Assembly (NCBI GenBank): GCA_910579165.1 | Contig: CAJTTF010000001.1 | Coordinates: 124,001 to 188,000 of the forward strand | DNA: 64,000 nt | Source: an uncultured Atopobiaceae bacterium | Lineage (GTDB): Bacteria; Actinomycetota; Coriobacteriia; Coriobacteriales; Atopobiaceae | Direction: 5' to 3' | Shown: positions 26,712-35,347 of the stretch, one piece after another | Position numbering within the stretch: the stretch's first letter is position 1 | Layout of the letters: each line of letters starts with the position of its first letter | The notes under the pieces: model-generated | What the model was told of the DNA's origin: nothing | The model's database searches: none | What the model saw: only the letters and a program-made list of their open reading frames with translations | Made by a program: the position numbers and the translations under genes

Positions 26712-28013
26712 ATGAAAGAGAACATAGCGCACAAGCACTTAGATAATACCGAAGAGAATCAGTTGGCTTCAGCCGACTTTCTTGACGGGATCATTGATAT
26801 CACTGAGGCAGTCTCCGAGGTGGCTCACCCGCTTGAAGGCATCGCTAATGCTCTCGTGGGAGAAGCGAGAGGTCTAAGCAATGCAGTAAATAATGGAAGA
26901 GGATTCGCATCCGAAGTAAATGCATCAAATTTGCGTAACCCTGTGTATAAGGAGGACGCAACTTCTCTCGATCCTTTCCTGCTCCTTAAAACTATGCTTC
27001 AGACTGCCTTTACGTATGAGCGGGCTTATCTAACGTGTGTTCGCACTGCTCAGAAAGCGGGCCTTTTGCCAGCAAACAGAGACCAGCCAACCATATCAGC
27101 CGAAAAAACTGCAGCAAGCACAACCACCAAAGGCACCGCAGCCCCTGCATCCGCCGCAACCAGCACAACCGCCTCCACCAATGGAACACTGCCCCCTCCC
27201 AACCTCATCGTTGTACCGTGCCTTGCGTCTATCCCCTCAGAGGTTTGGCTGGCAGTGCTTGCAGAAGTCCCCAATATCGATATCTTCTTGCCAGCTTTTT
27301 CCTGCGACAGATGCCCCGTTAATGAGGAAGGCGTTGCCGAGAAAAGCTATGCCAAAGCTATTAGCTCAGCAGAAGCCGCTGCCTCTCGTGGTCCAGGTCT
27401 CGTTGGCGATGTAAGAGAGATAACCACTCGCCATCAGCGTGCATCAAAGCGTGAGCATTTTGTAGAGAGTGTCTCGAGGTTGCCCCAAGCCCTTTTGCAA
27501 GGAAAAGCCCCGCAGTCATTTGAGGAGCAGGCTGCCGCGCGTGCGGAGGAGATCATGGCAGACCTCTATGCCTATATGCGCGCAATCCGCAAAGAACGCT
27601 CATTTGCAACACCCCCTCATGAGCTTCCAGAGGATTTTAATAGAGTGGAGGCAGGCTCAAAGAAGCTCATTCGTCCCGCCCGTCTTACAAAAGAGCAGGT
27701 TTTATTGCTGGCCACGCTGCACACACATCCCACCGTCGCGCAGAATTGCACGTATATGTATCCCGTGCGAAACCAGGCGCTTTGCACCCTTTGTGGTGCA
27801 TGCCAAATAACGTGCCCTACACAAGCCATACAATTTAGACGCGATAATAGCTTCCAGGTGTCTCAAGAAGCCTGCAGAGCAAGTGCTGGTTGCGATGCTT
27901 GTGAGCGCAGTTGTTCTGTGCATGCCATACACTATGAAGCGTGCGATGCAAAACACTGCCCAGAAGCCTCGTTTAACGACCGGAGTAGCACTGAGAAACG
28001 CAGCGGCACCTAG
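26712..28013 (+). CDS. 4Fe-4S ferredoxin-domain protein with a long N-terminal region
   Basis: The C-terminal 70 residues hold two Fe-S cluster motifs: CTLCGACQITCP and CRASAGCDACERSC, so the protein should bind two [4Fe-4S] clusters and pass electrons. Residues 145-245 include a NLIVVPCLASIPSEVW segment and a CDRCPVNEEGVAEK segment that look like a conserved redox-partner domain I cannot name. A Thr/Ala/Pro-rich linker separates it from the N-terminus. The start is uncertain because no Shine-Dalgarno precedes the ATG at 26712 and the divergent hydrolase gene begins 20 bp away; a TTG near 26762 is an alternative. Confidence 0.7.
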   Translation: MKENIAHKHLDNTEENQLASADFLDGIIDITEAVSEVAHPLEGIANALVGEARGLSNAVNNGRGFASEVNASNLRNPVYKEDATSLDPFLLLKTMLQTAFTYERAYLTCVRTAQKAGLLPANRDQPTISAEKTAASTTTKGTAAPASAATSTTASTNGTLPPPNLIVVPCLASIPSEVWLAVLAEVPNIDIFLPAFSCDRCPVNEEGVAEKSYAKAISSAEAAASRGPGLVGDVREITTRHQRASKREHFVESVSRLPQALLQGKAPQSFEEQAAARAEEIMADLYAYMRAIRKERSFATPPHELPEDFNRVEAGSKKLIRPARLTKEQVLLLATLHTHPTVAQNCTYMYPVRNQALCTLCGACQITCPTQAIQFRRDNSFQVSQEACRASAGCDACERSCSVHAIHYEACDAKHCPEASFNDRSSTEKRSGT

Positions 28014-28109
28014 AAAAATTGAGGACTTGGAACCACAGCAATCCTTAGAAACCCTTTAAGATGTAGAAATACAGCAGTACTTAGAAAAAAAGAATAAGAG
28101 GAGATTCCC

Positions 28110-29174
28110 TTGGCTCTCTCAATTGGCATAGTTGGTCTTCCTAATGTAGGAAAGTCCACCCTTTTTACCGCCCTTACAAAGCGCAGTGGCCTCGCGGCTA
28201 ATTATCCCTTTGCAACTATCGAGCCCAATGTTGGCATTGTGGACGTCCCCGATTCACGCCTTGGCGAGCTGGCGCGCATAGTTACGCCTCAGCAGATTGT
28301 TCCAGCTACCGTGGAGTTTGTCGACATTGCAGGTTTAGTAAAGGGGGCCAACAAAGGAGAGGGACTCGGTAATCAGTTCTTGGCAAACATAAGAGAGACG
28401 GATACCATCTGCGAGGTGGTGCGCTATTTCTCTGATCCGGATGTGATTCATGTGGATGGGCGCGTGAATCCGGCCTCTGACGCTTCAACCATTCAGACAG
28501 AACTCATCCTAGCGGACCTGGCGACGCTTGAGAAACAACTCCCGCGTCTGGAGAAGGAATCAAAGCATAAGAAAGAAGAGCTGCCTAAGTATGAGTTGGC
28601 CAAGCGCTACTACACGTGGCTTAGTGAGGGCAAACGCGCCTTTGACATGGAGATTTCTGAAGACGAGAAAAACCTGGCAAAAGAGTTCTTCTTACTAACG
28701 ATGAAGCCCGTTATCTATGTCGCCAACGTTGATGAAACTGACGCTGGCAAGACGCTGGAGCCACTTGAGGGACAAATTCCACTTGCTATATCGGCAGCCG
28801 TAGAGGCGGAACTTGTTGAATTAGATGAAGACGATGCCCGTGAGTTTCTGGAGTCGCTCGGATTGGAACGAAGCGGTCTTGAAGTCCTCGCACAAAAAGC
28901 CTACGAAACTCTAGGACTACAAAGCTACTTTACCGCTGGTCCTAAAGAAGTAAAAGCCTGGACTATTCCGGTTGGAGCAAAGGCGCCGCAAGCAGCAGGT
29001 GTCATCCATAGTGATTTTGAACGCGGATTCATCAAAGCTGAGGTTGCATCCTACGACGATTTTGTTGAGCTAGGGGGAGAAGCGGGCTGTAAGGCAGAGG
29101 GAAAGCTCCGCCAAGAAGGTAAAGACTACGTGGTCCAAGATGGCGACGTGATGCATTTCCGCTTTAACATCTAA
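28110..29174 (+). CDS. ychF: Redox-regulated ATPase YchF (OBG family)
   Basis: A 354-residue member of the OBG-like ATPase family with G1 GLPNVGKS, the switch region ANYPFATIEPNVG, G3 DIAGLVKGANKGEGLGNQFL, and an atypical G4 NVDE in place of NKxD, which is the hallmark of ATP-specific YchF. The C-terminal TGS domain (GPKEVKAWT to the end) is present. YchF binds ribosomes and modulates translation and oxidative-stress responses. A TTG start is used because AGAGGAG lies at good spacing. It ends eight bases before the -35 box of the surface-protein promoter. Confidence 0.95.
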   Translation: MALSIGIVGLPNVGKSTLFTALTKRSGLAANYPFATIEPNVGIVDVPDSRLGELARIVTPQQIVPATVEFVDIAGLVKGANKGEGLGNQFLANIRETDTICEVVRYFSDPDVIHVDGRVNPASDASTIQTELILADLATLEKQLPRLEKESKHKKEELPKYELAKRYYTWLSEGKRAFDMEISEDEKNLAKEFFLLTMKPVIYVANVDETDAGKTLEPLEGQIPLAISAAVEAELVELDEDDAREFLESLGLERSGLEVLAQKAYETLGLQSYFTAGPKEVKAWTIPVGAKAPQAAGVIHSDFERGFIKAEVASYDDFVELGGEAGCKAEGKLRQEGKDYVVQDGDVMHFRFNI

Positions 29175-29181
29175 ATTGCAT

Positions 29182-29210
29182 TTGACAAAATGCGGGGGGG
29201 GGGGTAGCAT
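29182..29210 (+). promoter_or_regulatory. Probable phase-variable promoter with a G11 tract in the -35/-10 spacer
   Basis: A consensus TTGACA (29182-29187) is followed by a 17-bp spacer made of AAATGC plus eleven G residues (29194-29204), then TAGCAT (29205-29210) as a -10 box matching four of six consensus bases. The spacer length is exactly the optimal 17 bp with G11. Homopolymer slippage would change the spacer and hence promoter strength for the LPXTG gene at 29246. Confidence 0.7.
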
Positions 29211-29245
29211 TCTTTGCTGTTGTTAATGCAAAGAAGGAGCACCCC

Positions 29246-30844
29246 GTGAAACGTTTATTTGCAACCTTTGTAAGCTGTATTGTCTTATTGTCTGCAGCAG
29301 TGACTACACCTGCTTTAGCGGAAGTAAAAGATGAAGCAGAGCAGAGCAATGTGGGTGTCTTCCAAGACGCCCTTACAACTGCTGCTGATGGTATCCAATC
29401 CGTTTTAAACGGCGTGAAAACAAGTATCGAAGGATTATGCGCCACAAGTGAGCAGATTGTATTAGAAAACTGCGAGAGCGTGGAAGCATCTGAGGCTGTT
29501 GCTTCGCAAAATGTAGGAAATGCTGCAGTTATTCCCTCAGATGTCCCAGGTGTGATATGGAGCGGCCCCGAAGAGGATTTAACGTGTACGCTTCTGTCGG
29601 GATATAGTTTTGACGGACAGGCTTTGCGGAACGAGATTTTTGCTCATCAGCGTTTAACCACTTTTATTGCGGAAGCCAATACGAGTTTGACCGGTAATGC
29701 TTCGACGCTATTTCGAGGATGTGCGGCTCTTTCCAGAATAGAGCTTTCGGCGTCTTTTGACACAAGTCAAGTCACAAATATGAGCAGCATGTTTTTTAAT
29801 TGCTTTGCTCTCAATTCGCTCACCCTTCCGGAATCTTTTGATACAGGCTTAGTCACTGACATGGCAGATATGTTTGGAAATTGCTATGGGCTTGCCACCC
29901 TCAAGCTCCCGGAGGCCTTTATAACAACCAATGCCAACATGACTCGCATGTTTGGTTCAGCTGAGAACAGCGGGTCATTACGTTCTCTGACATTACCTAA
30001 AGACTTTACGATGAAGGCAGGAACTGGATTGCCTGGACTTGCATCGCAGGGCAGCTCTAAATACTACTGGACTACGAGTATTGATTCTTGTGTCAACTAT
30101 GGTACAACCGAGGATGAGGCCGTTGCTAACATTAATAATGCCTTAGCTGCAAGTGCTGATTCTGTGACCTTCCGAAAGGCCAATGTGACTCTTGACTTCA
30201 ATTCCAATGGAGGTACGTATGCTACCACGACCGATGCACAGCAGGGTTCCGCATCCAATGCCGATGAAGTAAAGACATTGTTCGGGACTACTAATGAAGC
30301 AATCGATGCGGCAGATGCTCCTGCGCCCAAGCTAGCAGGCTTTAAGTGCGCGGGGTGGAGCGCCACGCGCGATGGAGCAGTTTTGCCTAGCCCCATAACC
30401 TTCCCAGCCGCCAATGCAACTTACTATGCCGTGTGGACACCAGTTATTGCCATTACGTTTGACACCAACGGGCATGCTTCCTTTACAGGAGACCAAAAGA
30501 CGCTCTCTATTGATTGTGTCTCCGGAGAAAAGCTCACGCTTCCAGCTGAAGACGCTCTGACAGTAGAACCAAGTTATATCTTTAATGGTTGGTTTACTGA
30601 AGTCACAGGTGGTACCCAAGTAACGGACGAGACCGATTGCCCCGCGACCGCCACTACCTACTATGCGCAGTACGCAGAAGTACCTGGTCCTGCCCCAGAT
30701 GTAATGCCCGCTGGAGACACAGACACGCTCCCGCTCACTGACGATAGTTCTGCTGCCCGTACTGGCGCTGTCATTGCAGTGCTTATGGGTACAGTTGCCC
30801 TTCTTGCCTGTGGCTATAGTCTCACCCGCAAACGTTTGCAGTAG
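29246..30844 (+). CDS. LPXTG-type surface protein with BspA-like leucine-rich repeats and InlB B-repeats
   Basis: A 532-residue secreted, probably wall-anchored protein. It opens with a signal peptide (VKRLFATFVSCIVLLSAAV, cleavage near ALAEV). Residues about 145-250 contain BspA/DUF285-type repeats with MSSMFFNCFALNSLTLP and MADMFGNCYGLATLKLP. Residues about 310-395 and 400-475 are two InlB B/Listeria-Bacteroides-type repeats (FNSNGGTY...GWSATRDG...YYAVW; FDTNGHASF...FNGWFTE...YYAQY). The C-terminus has LPLTD (495-499), a hydrophobic helix and an RKR tail, a sortase signal with Asp for Gly. The GTG start follows AAGAAGGAG. An adhesin role is likely by family. Confidence 0.85.
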   Translation: MKRLFATFVSCIVLLSAAVTTPALAEVKDEAEQSNVGVFQDALTTAADGIQSVLNGVKTSIEGLCATSEQIVLENCESVEASEAVASQNVGNAAVIPSDVPGVIWSGPEEDLTCTLLSGYSFDGQALRNEIFAHQRLTTFIAEANTSLTGNASTLFRGCAALSRIELSASFDTSQVTNMSSMFFNCFALNSLTLPESFDTGLVTDMADMFGNCYGLATLKLPEAFITTNANMTRMFGSAENSGSLRSLTLPKDFTMKAGTGLPGLASQGSSKYYWTTSIDSCVNYGTTEDEAVANINNALAASADSVTFRKANVTLDFNSNGGTYATTTDAQQGSASNADEVKTLFGTTNEAIDAADAPAPKLAGFKCAGWSATRDGAVLPSPITFPAANATYYAVWTPVIAITFDTNGHASFTGDQKTLSIDCVSGEKLTLPAEDALTVEPSYIFNGWFTEVTGGTQVTDETDCPATATTYYAQYAEVPGPAPDVMPAGDTDTLPLTDDSSAARTGAVIAVLMGTVALLACGYSLTRKRLQ

Positions 30845-30944
30845 TCAAAAGGCGATAAGAGCAAAGATTAAGTCTGTTAATAAGTTATAAACAAACACGC
30901 CTTAAAAGAAAAAGACAAAAGAGCTGGAGACAGTCGAGTTAGTA

Positions 30945-31126
30945 AGAGAAATAGGGTAAGGATAGCGGACGAGTTTTTTGAAGGTGGTCCAGCTGTTTGA
31001 AGTTCGCGCCTTGCTCTTTTTTCTTTCTTCCATCTGCAAGCTCAAAAAAGTCCGCGCCTTATCCTTTTGCCCTATTCCGGCTCCAAGTTCCCAGAAGTCC
31101 GCGCTTTACTCTTTCCTCCCTATCAG
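30945..31126 (+). repeat. Nested hairpin element, copy 1, with three right arms
   Basis: A left arm AGAGAAATAGGGTAAGGAT then AGCGGAC (30945-30970) is followed by three alternative right arms: AGTTCGCGCCTTGCTC near 30991, AGTCCGCGCCTTATCC near 31049 and AGTCCGCGCTTTACTC near 31095. The second pairs best with the left arm. It is the same element as those at 55761 and 55881 and lies downstream of an LPXTG gene, as they do. It fills most of the 389-bp gap up to 31233; a terminator function is likely, but the complexity exceeds a simple terminator. Confidence 0.65.
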
Positions 31127-31233
31127 CACGCTACCCCATCACTTGTAGTTTGTACCCCTGAGGCCGGTTCCTTTCGGAATTACTTATACCGCCGCGGTGA
31201 CTGAAATGTTCCAGGGTTGGTATATAAAATCCT

Positions 31234-31989
31234 ATGGATACCAAATGCAATACAGCAGAAAGCAAGCATCGTTCGCAAAGGAAGTCCCCGCGAGAAGTGC
31301 TTATCGGCAAACATGAACCCTACCATGGAGCATCGCGCTTTAGTTGGAGGCGATTCTTTTCCAAAGACGAAGTGGGCAACTATGCAATTCTTACCTGGGA
31401 TTATTGGCGATGTCTTATCGTTTGCTTTTGCGTTTTTGCTTGGCTTGGGCACTTCCTTGAAATCCCTTACATTTCTTTTATGAGCCTCTTTCCAGGCGTT
31501 GTTGAGCCGGATTATGCGGCGCTTCATGAGCCTTGGTTTTATCCCTATTTTGTTTACGGAATTGGTGCGGTTGCCATGACGCTACTTTTGGAACCGTTTA
31601 AGGAATCAATCGTTAGACGCAGAAAGACGCTCTGGGGTGGCATGCTGGAAACGTTTGTTTATACAACGCTTCTTGCGGCGATTCTTGAGACCACAATAGG
31701 CCTTATCATCAATCAGCCAAACGCCGCAGGAGTATATCCCTTTTGGGATAACTCGCAGCTACCGTTTAACATTTTAGGGCAGGGGTGGTTGGTTAACGAT
31801 ATTGTTATTGGCCTTGTTGCCGTGCTGTATCTTTGGTTGTTTTATCCGTTGATTAGTTACGGACTATCTCGTCTTAGTCCTGAAGTGGCAAATACTTTGA
31901 CTGTAGTTTTGATTGTGTTGTTTATAGTGGCTTCTGTCGTTGGGTTTACGGACGCGGCACAACTGGTTGACGCCAAGATGGGCACGTAA
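31234..31989 (+). CDS. Membrane protein related to the putative ABC transporter permease (CmpB) family
   Basis: A 251-residue protein. After a 50-residue hydrophilic N-terminus it has about six membrane segments with the family pattern: a VCFCVFAWLGHFLEIPYI segment, YFVYGIGAVAMTLLLEP, a LLAAILETTIGL segment and the YPFWDNSQLPFNILGQGW block corresponding to the WNY..G...G block of the family. It resembles the C-terminal half of the protein at 20536. No ABC components are adjacent. The ATG at 31234 lacks a clear Shine-Dalgarno, so the start is uncertain; the first 45 residues may be untranslated. Confidence 0.65.
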   Translation: MDTKCNTAESKHRSQRKSPREVLIGKHEPYHGASRFSWRRFFSKDEVGNYAILTWDYWRCLIVCFCVFAWLGHFLEIPYISFMSLFPGVVEPDYAALHEPWFYPYFVYGIGAVAMTLLLEPFKESIVRRRKTLWGGMLETFVYTTLLAAILETTIGLIINQPNAAGVYPFWDNSQLPFNILGQGWLVNDIVIGLVAVLYLWLFYPLISYGLSRLSPEVANTLTVVLIVLFIVASVVGFTDAAQLVDAKMGT

Positions 31990-32002
31990 AGGTGCTAGAT
32001 CT

Positions 32003-32124
32003 AAACGACTTGCAGCGTGCGTGAAGAGGTTCTTATTTGCGCTCTTATGCGGAGCAGGCAGGACCGCTCATTTTCTTAGATGACTTATTGCGTGCGCTAA
32101 GAGGTGCTATTTCGTGATGCTCTT
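32003..32124. repeat. Duplicated end of the fructokinase-type gene
   Basis: The stretch 32079-32124, which covers the end and stop of the minus-strand kinase gene, has a diverged copy at 32003-32045 (shared words GACTT, GCGTGCG, AAGAGGT, GCTCTT). The gap 31990-32106 is otherwise empty. Confidence 0.6.
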
Positions 32125-33024
32125 GAGTGTCTCGTAGAAGCGCTCAATGGTTCCTGCCTTTGCAAGACCAGAGCTTGCAGCCGTGGCAGACCCACAAGCA
32201 ACAGCAAATTGAAGCGCGTCTGCATAATCCATCCCTCGGTCTACGGCAGCCAAAAATCCCGCCACCATGGAATCTCCAGCGCCGGTGGCATTGACCAAAC
32301 GAGTGGGTGGCGTGATGGTGGTGTGTTCGTTGCCATCTGCATCTACCAGTGCGGCTCCTTCGCCACCACAGGAAACGAGGACATTTTGCGCGCCCTTATC
32401 GTGTAATTGATGAGCGTAGGGAAGGACTTCCTCGGGTGTCTCGGGGTCAGCGTCAAAGAGCGCTCCCACCTCATGATTGTTTGGCTTGATGAGGAAGGGT
32501 TTGGCGTCGAGCGCCTTCATGAGAAGAGTGCCGGGTGCGTCTACCACAAAGCGTATACCGCGATCGCCAAAGCGGCTCATCATAATGTCGTACATATCGT
32601 CAGGGAGACAGCTGGGGATGGAACCGGTGAGCACGAGTGTGTCTCCCTCGCCAATACGGTCAAGACGTTGGAAGAGCTCGTCTACCTTGGAGATAGGGAT
32701 GTTGGGACCCATGCCGTTGATGATGGTCATGTCGGCACCGTTGAGCTTTACGTTGATGCGTGTATAACCCGAGGCAAGCTCCACAAAGTTGCAATTTATG
32801 CCGTCGCGTTGTAGAGCCTCAACTACAAACGTGCCTGTGAAGCCAGCGATGATGCCCATGGCAACCGTGGCCACGTTGAGCTCAGTGAGGATGGTGGCAA
32901 CATTGATGCCGTTACCTCCGGCATAGTATTCCTCAGAGCTAGAACGGTTGGTGCGCCCCACGTTGAGGCTGGATGGGTGCATGACGTAGTCAACAGACGG
33001 GTTAAAAGTGAGTGTGTATATCAA
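32107..33024 (-). CDS. fruK: 1-phosphofructokinase (PfkB family)
   Basis: A 305-residue ribokinase-fold sugar kinase. The N-terminus MIYTLTFNPSVDYV and the GGNGINVATIL segment are characteristic of 1-phosphofructokinases and tagatose-6-phosphate kinases; the catalytic block NATGAGDSMVAGF is intact, and KPNNHEVGAL is present. With the PTS EIIA gene behind it, phosphorylation of fructose 1-phosphate after PTS uptake is the most likely role. A TTG start is used because TAGGAGACACGC precedes it. Tagatose-6-phosphate kinase cannot be fully excluded. Confidence 0.85.
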   Translation of the reverse strand: MIYTLTFNPSVDYVMHPSSLNVGRTNRSSSEEYYAGGNGINVATILTELNVATVAMGIIAGFTGTFVVEALQRDGINCNFVELASGYTRINVKLNGADMTIINGMGPNIPISKVDELFQRLDRIGEGDTLVLTGSIPSCLPDDMYDIMMSRFGDRGIRFVVDAPGTLLMKALDAKPFLIKPNNHEVGALFDADPETPEEVLPYAHQLHDKGAQNVLVSCGGEGAALVDADGNEHTTITPPTRLVNATGAGDSMVAGFLAAVDRGMDYADALQFAVACGSATAASSGLAKAGTIERFYETLKSITK

Positions 33025-33094
33025 GCGTGTCTCCTATTTTGGCGGCCAAGCCGGTTTGTTCTCGTGCCATTATAGCCCTTGCACAGAGAGAGCT

Positions 33095-33253
33095 GCCCAC
33101 TCTTTAGCAAGAACAAGCCCCTCCGCGGAAAGGTCACCCGCTCCATGGCAAGAACACGTCACCCCATGGAAGACAATCTACTCTATGGCAAGAACAAACA
33201 ACTCCATGAAAGAGCAGCCCACTCTATGGAAAGCAAATCCAGTCTAGGAGCAG
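33095..33253. repeat. About eight degenerate 20-bp repeats between EIIA and kinase genes
   Basis: Units such as GCCCACTCTTTAGCAAGAAC, CCGCTCCATGGCAAGAACAC, CTACTCTATGGCAAGAACAA and GCCCACTCTATGGAAAGCAA follow each other with a 19-22-bp period. The array fills the leader of the kinase gene, read on the minus strand. Confidence 0.7.
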
Positions 33254-33256
33254 GTG

Positions 33257-33706
33257 TTACGCCAGGCCCTCGTTCATCATATTCGAGATCTTTTGAGGAT
33301 CATCGGCGTTTTTGAGCGCATCGCAAAACTTGGGTTGCATGAGAAGAGCTGCAATTTTTGAAAGAAGCGTGAGATGCTTGGTGGGGGAGTCGGTAGGAAG
33401 CAGGAGCGCAATCACCATAGTGACGTCCTGGTTATCGACGGTCTTCCAGGGTAGTGGCTGATCAGATTTGAGCATATAGATGGCCGGTTTCTTGATGCAC
33501 TTCGCTGTAGCGTGGGGAATGGCAAAGCCGTTTTGGAGCCCCGTAGCTCCTTGCTTCTCGCGCTCTTCAAAAGCATCCATAAGCGCGGCGGCGGAGTGGC
33601 AAACGCCCTCAGCCTCGGCCTTTTTGGCAATGTAGTCTAAGGCCTCTTTTTTGGTTTGGACAGCAACATCAAGAAAAATGCGGTTTTCAGGCAGGTAGTT
33701 TTCCAT
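33257..33706 (-). CDS. PTS EIIA domain protein, fructose/mannitol/Ntr type
   Basis: A 149-residue stand-alone EIIA of the PF00359 fold. The phosphorylated His lies in GFAIPHATA, and the ALLLPTDSPTKHLTLLSKIA segment is typical. It accepts phosphate from HPr and normally passes it to a fructose-specific EIIB; the EIIBC partner is not in this window, so the permease is encoded elsewhere or this is a regulatory EIIA. The start is supported by AAGAGG. It lies upstream of the 1-phosphofructokinase in the same direction, and ptsH-ptsI are 3 kb away. Confidence 0.85.
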   Translation of the reverse strand: MENYLPENRIFLDVAVQTKKEALDYIAKKAEAEGVCHSAAALMDAFEEREKQGATGLQNGFAIPHATAKCIKKPAIYMLKSDQPLPWKTVDNQDVTMVIALLLPTDSPTKHLTLLSKIAALLMQPKFCDALKNADDPQKISNMMNEGLA

Positions 33707-33744
33707 GGGATACCTCTTTTAACAGCAAGGATATAAAAGAATAC

Positions 33745-33820
33745 TGGTGGGCCGTCAGGGGGTCGAACCCTGGACCTTGGGATTAAGAGTCCCCTGCTCT
33801 ACCAACTGAGCTAACGGCCC
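33745..33820 (-). tRNA. tRNA-Lys (anticodon CTT)
   Basis: A complete cloverleaf on the minus strand: acceptor GGGCCGT / ACGGCCC, a D arm with AGCTCAGTTGGTAGAGC, anticodon loop CTCTTAA (CTT), T arm GGTTCGA, and an encoded CCA end. Confidence 0.95.
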
Positions 33821-33823
33821 ACA

Positions 33824-33900
33824 TGGGACGGGTGAAGGGGCTTGAACCCTCGACCTACGGAGCCACAGTCCGTCGCTCTGCCAACTGAGCTACACCCGTC
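33824..33900 (-). tRNA. tRNA-His (anticodon GTG)
   Basis: A complete cloverleaf three bases from tRNA-Lys. The acceptor has the extra 5' G typical of tRNA-His (GACGGGTG against CACCCGTC), anticodon loop CTGTGGC (GTG), T loop GTTCAAG and an encoded CCA. Confidence 0.95.
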
Positions 33901-34112
33901 GAGTTGCTGTAGTGCACTTTTGCAGCACGGCATATTATGCCACAGCATTCGCAGAACACGGCGAGAAATGTTTGGGAGTGGCGATTAGGGTTGGCGATTG
34001 AGATGGCACTTGAGTTGGCGATTGGATGCCTATCTCGATGGCAATAGAGTCTTCCACTATAGAGCCATCTTCTATGCAGCCACCCCAAGGAGAGGCTTAC
34101 GACCGCGAAGCA

Positions 34113-35255
34113 TTAGTCATCTTTAGGCTCATATAAGAGGTCAAGGTAGAAGCTCTGGAAAAAGGTTGCGCCGTACTTCTTTCCCTGGTTGCGTATTTCC
34201 AAAAGCTGGGGTACAGATTCAAGGAAGGGTCTCATGTCTTTCTTATCAACAAAGAGATCTGGATAGGAGAACAGCTTTTTAAAATAGGGAAGATTCCAAT
34301 CCTCAACGTGCATAAGATTGAGAACGAGGGTCTGACCTTTGTCGATTGACGGGTTCTTTGTTTCCTCACCATCAAAAAGCAGTTCCGAGAAATCATTATT
34401 CCTCAACATGCAAAAACCACCCGTAATGCGGGGATTACATTCCAGTATGTAATACGTATCGCCTTGCTTAATGAAATCAAACGAGAGATTGCCTGTAAAG
34501 TTCATTTTTTGCGCGATTCTTTGTATATACTCTACAATTTGTGAATCATTCTCCACTGGGGTGTAAAACGTCACCATTCCAATCCCTGTTTTGGACTTGA
34601 AATCTCCGTTATCATACGTAACGTGATACTTGACCTTTCCATTCTTAGCGAACGAATATACACACACCAAAGGGCCTTCTATGAACTCTTGTAGAAGCCA
34701 TTCTTTGTGCGCCAAGTCAATTTCGTCGATATTTGTTGTCTTGTCAATAACTATTACTTCAGTACCAAAAAGCGAATAGACTGGCTTAAGAACGAATTTT
34801 GATTCATCAGAGGCCTTCAGCGCATTTTTTAAATCTTCGATTGAACTAATTAAGTATGTTTGAGGCGTTGGAATGTCTAACTCTGAGGCAATTTTATAAA
34901 AGGAATACTTGTCATGAAGGGCGATGAGCTTATCAAAATCATCCATAAACAATTGTACGTTTGGGCATTGCGTACAGATGTAATCCTGATTTTTAGCGAT
35001 ATAAAAGATATCTTCCATAATAGGAAAAACGATATCAATGTTGTATTCATTAATAATTTTGCAGAGCTTATCGATATAAGCTTTCTCTTCAAAGCGTACG
35101 GATGGCATAAAAAATGCCTTTTTGCAATATCGCGAAGCACCAGCCATGGTGTGCTTGAGCGAGTCCGCTGTATAAACGGCGTGGCCATTCTTTCCAAAGT
35201 TCCTTGTTAAGTCCAGAGCAAGAAAGTGCCGAGAACCTGAAAGCAGAATATTCAT
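34113..35255 (-). CDS. ATP-grasp ligase, carbamoyl-phosphate-synthase-like
   Basis: A 380-residue ATP-grasp enzyme. The N-terminal pre-ATP-grasp Rossmann part begins MNILLSGSRHFLALDL; the ATP-binding lysine segment is KFVLKPVYSLFGTEV, the WLLQEFIEGPLV hinge follows, and the metal site is ILECNPRITGG. It should form an amide or acyl-phosphate from a carboxylate and an amine. Base composition is AT-richer than in the neighbouring housekeeping genes. It is divergent from a second ATP-grasp gene 92 bp away. The ATG at 35255 is chosen; a TTG at 35267 is possible. Confidence 0.8.
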   Translation of the reverse strand: MNILLSGSRHFLALDLTRNFGKNGHAVYTADSLKHTMAGASRYCKKAFFMPSVRFEEKAYIDKLCKIINEYNIDIVFPIMEDIFYIAKNQDYICTQCPNVQLFMDDFDKLIALHDKYSFYKIASELDIPTPQTYLISSIEDLKNALKASDESKFVLKPVYSLFGTEVIVIDKTTNIDEIDLAHKEWLLQEFIEGPLVCVYSFAKNGKVKYHVTYDNGDFKSKTGIGMVTFYTPVENDSQIVEYIQRIAQKMNFTGNLSFDFIKQGDTYYILECNPRITGGFCMLRNNDFSELLFDGEETKNPSIDKGQTLVLNLMHVEDWNLPYFKKLFSYPDLFVDKKDMRPFLESVPQLLEIRNQGKKYGATFFQSFYLDLLYEPKDD

Positions 35256-35347
35256 TGCAATAACCAATCTCTTGAAGTTATTTGAATACGATAGTATCTA
35301 CCATAATATAATGAATAAACCTTGAAAGATACACAAAAGGAGATGTT

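Noticed and set aside
33855..34088. A 77-codon minus-strand frame ending GVAQLAERRTVAP
   Set aside because: It runs into the tRNA-His gene and has no start signal or conserved features; the gap 33901-34112 appears to be non-coding.
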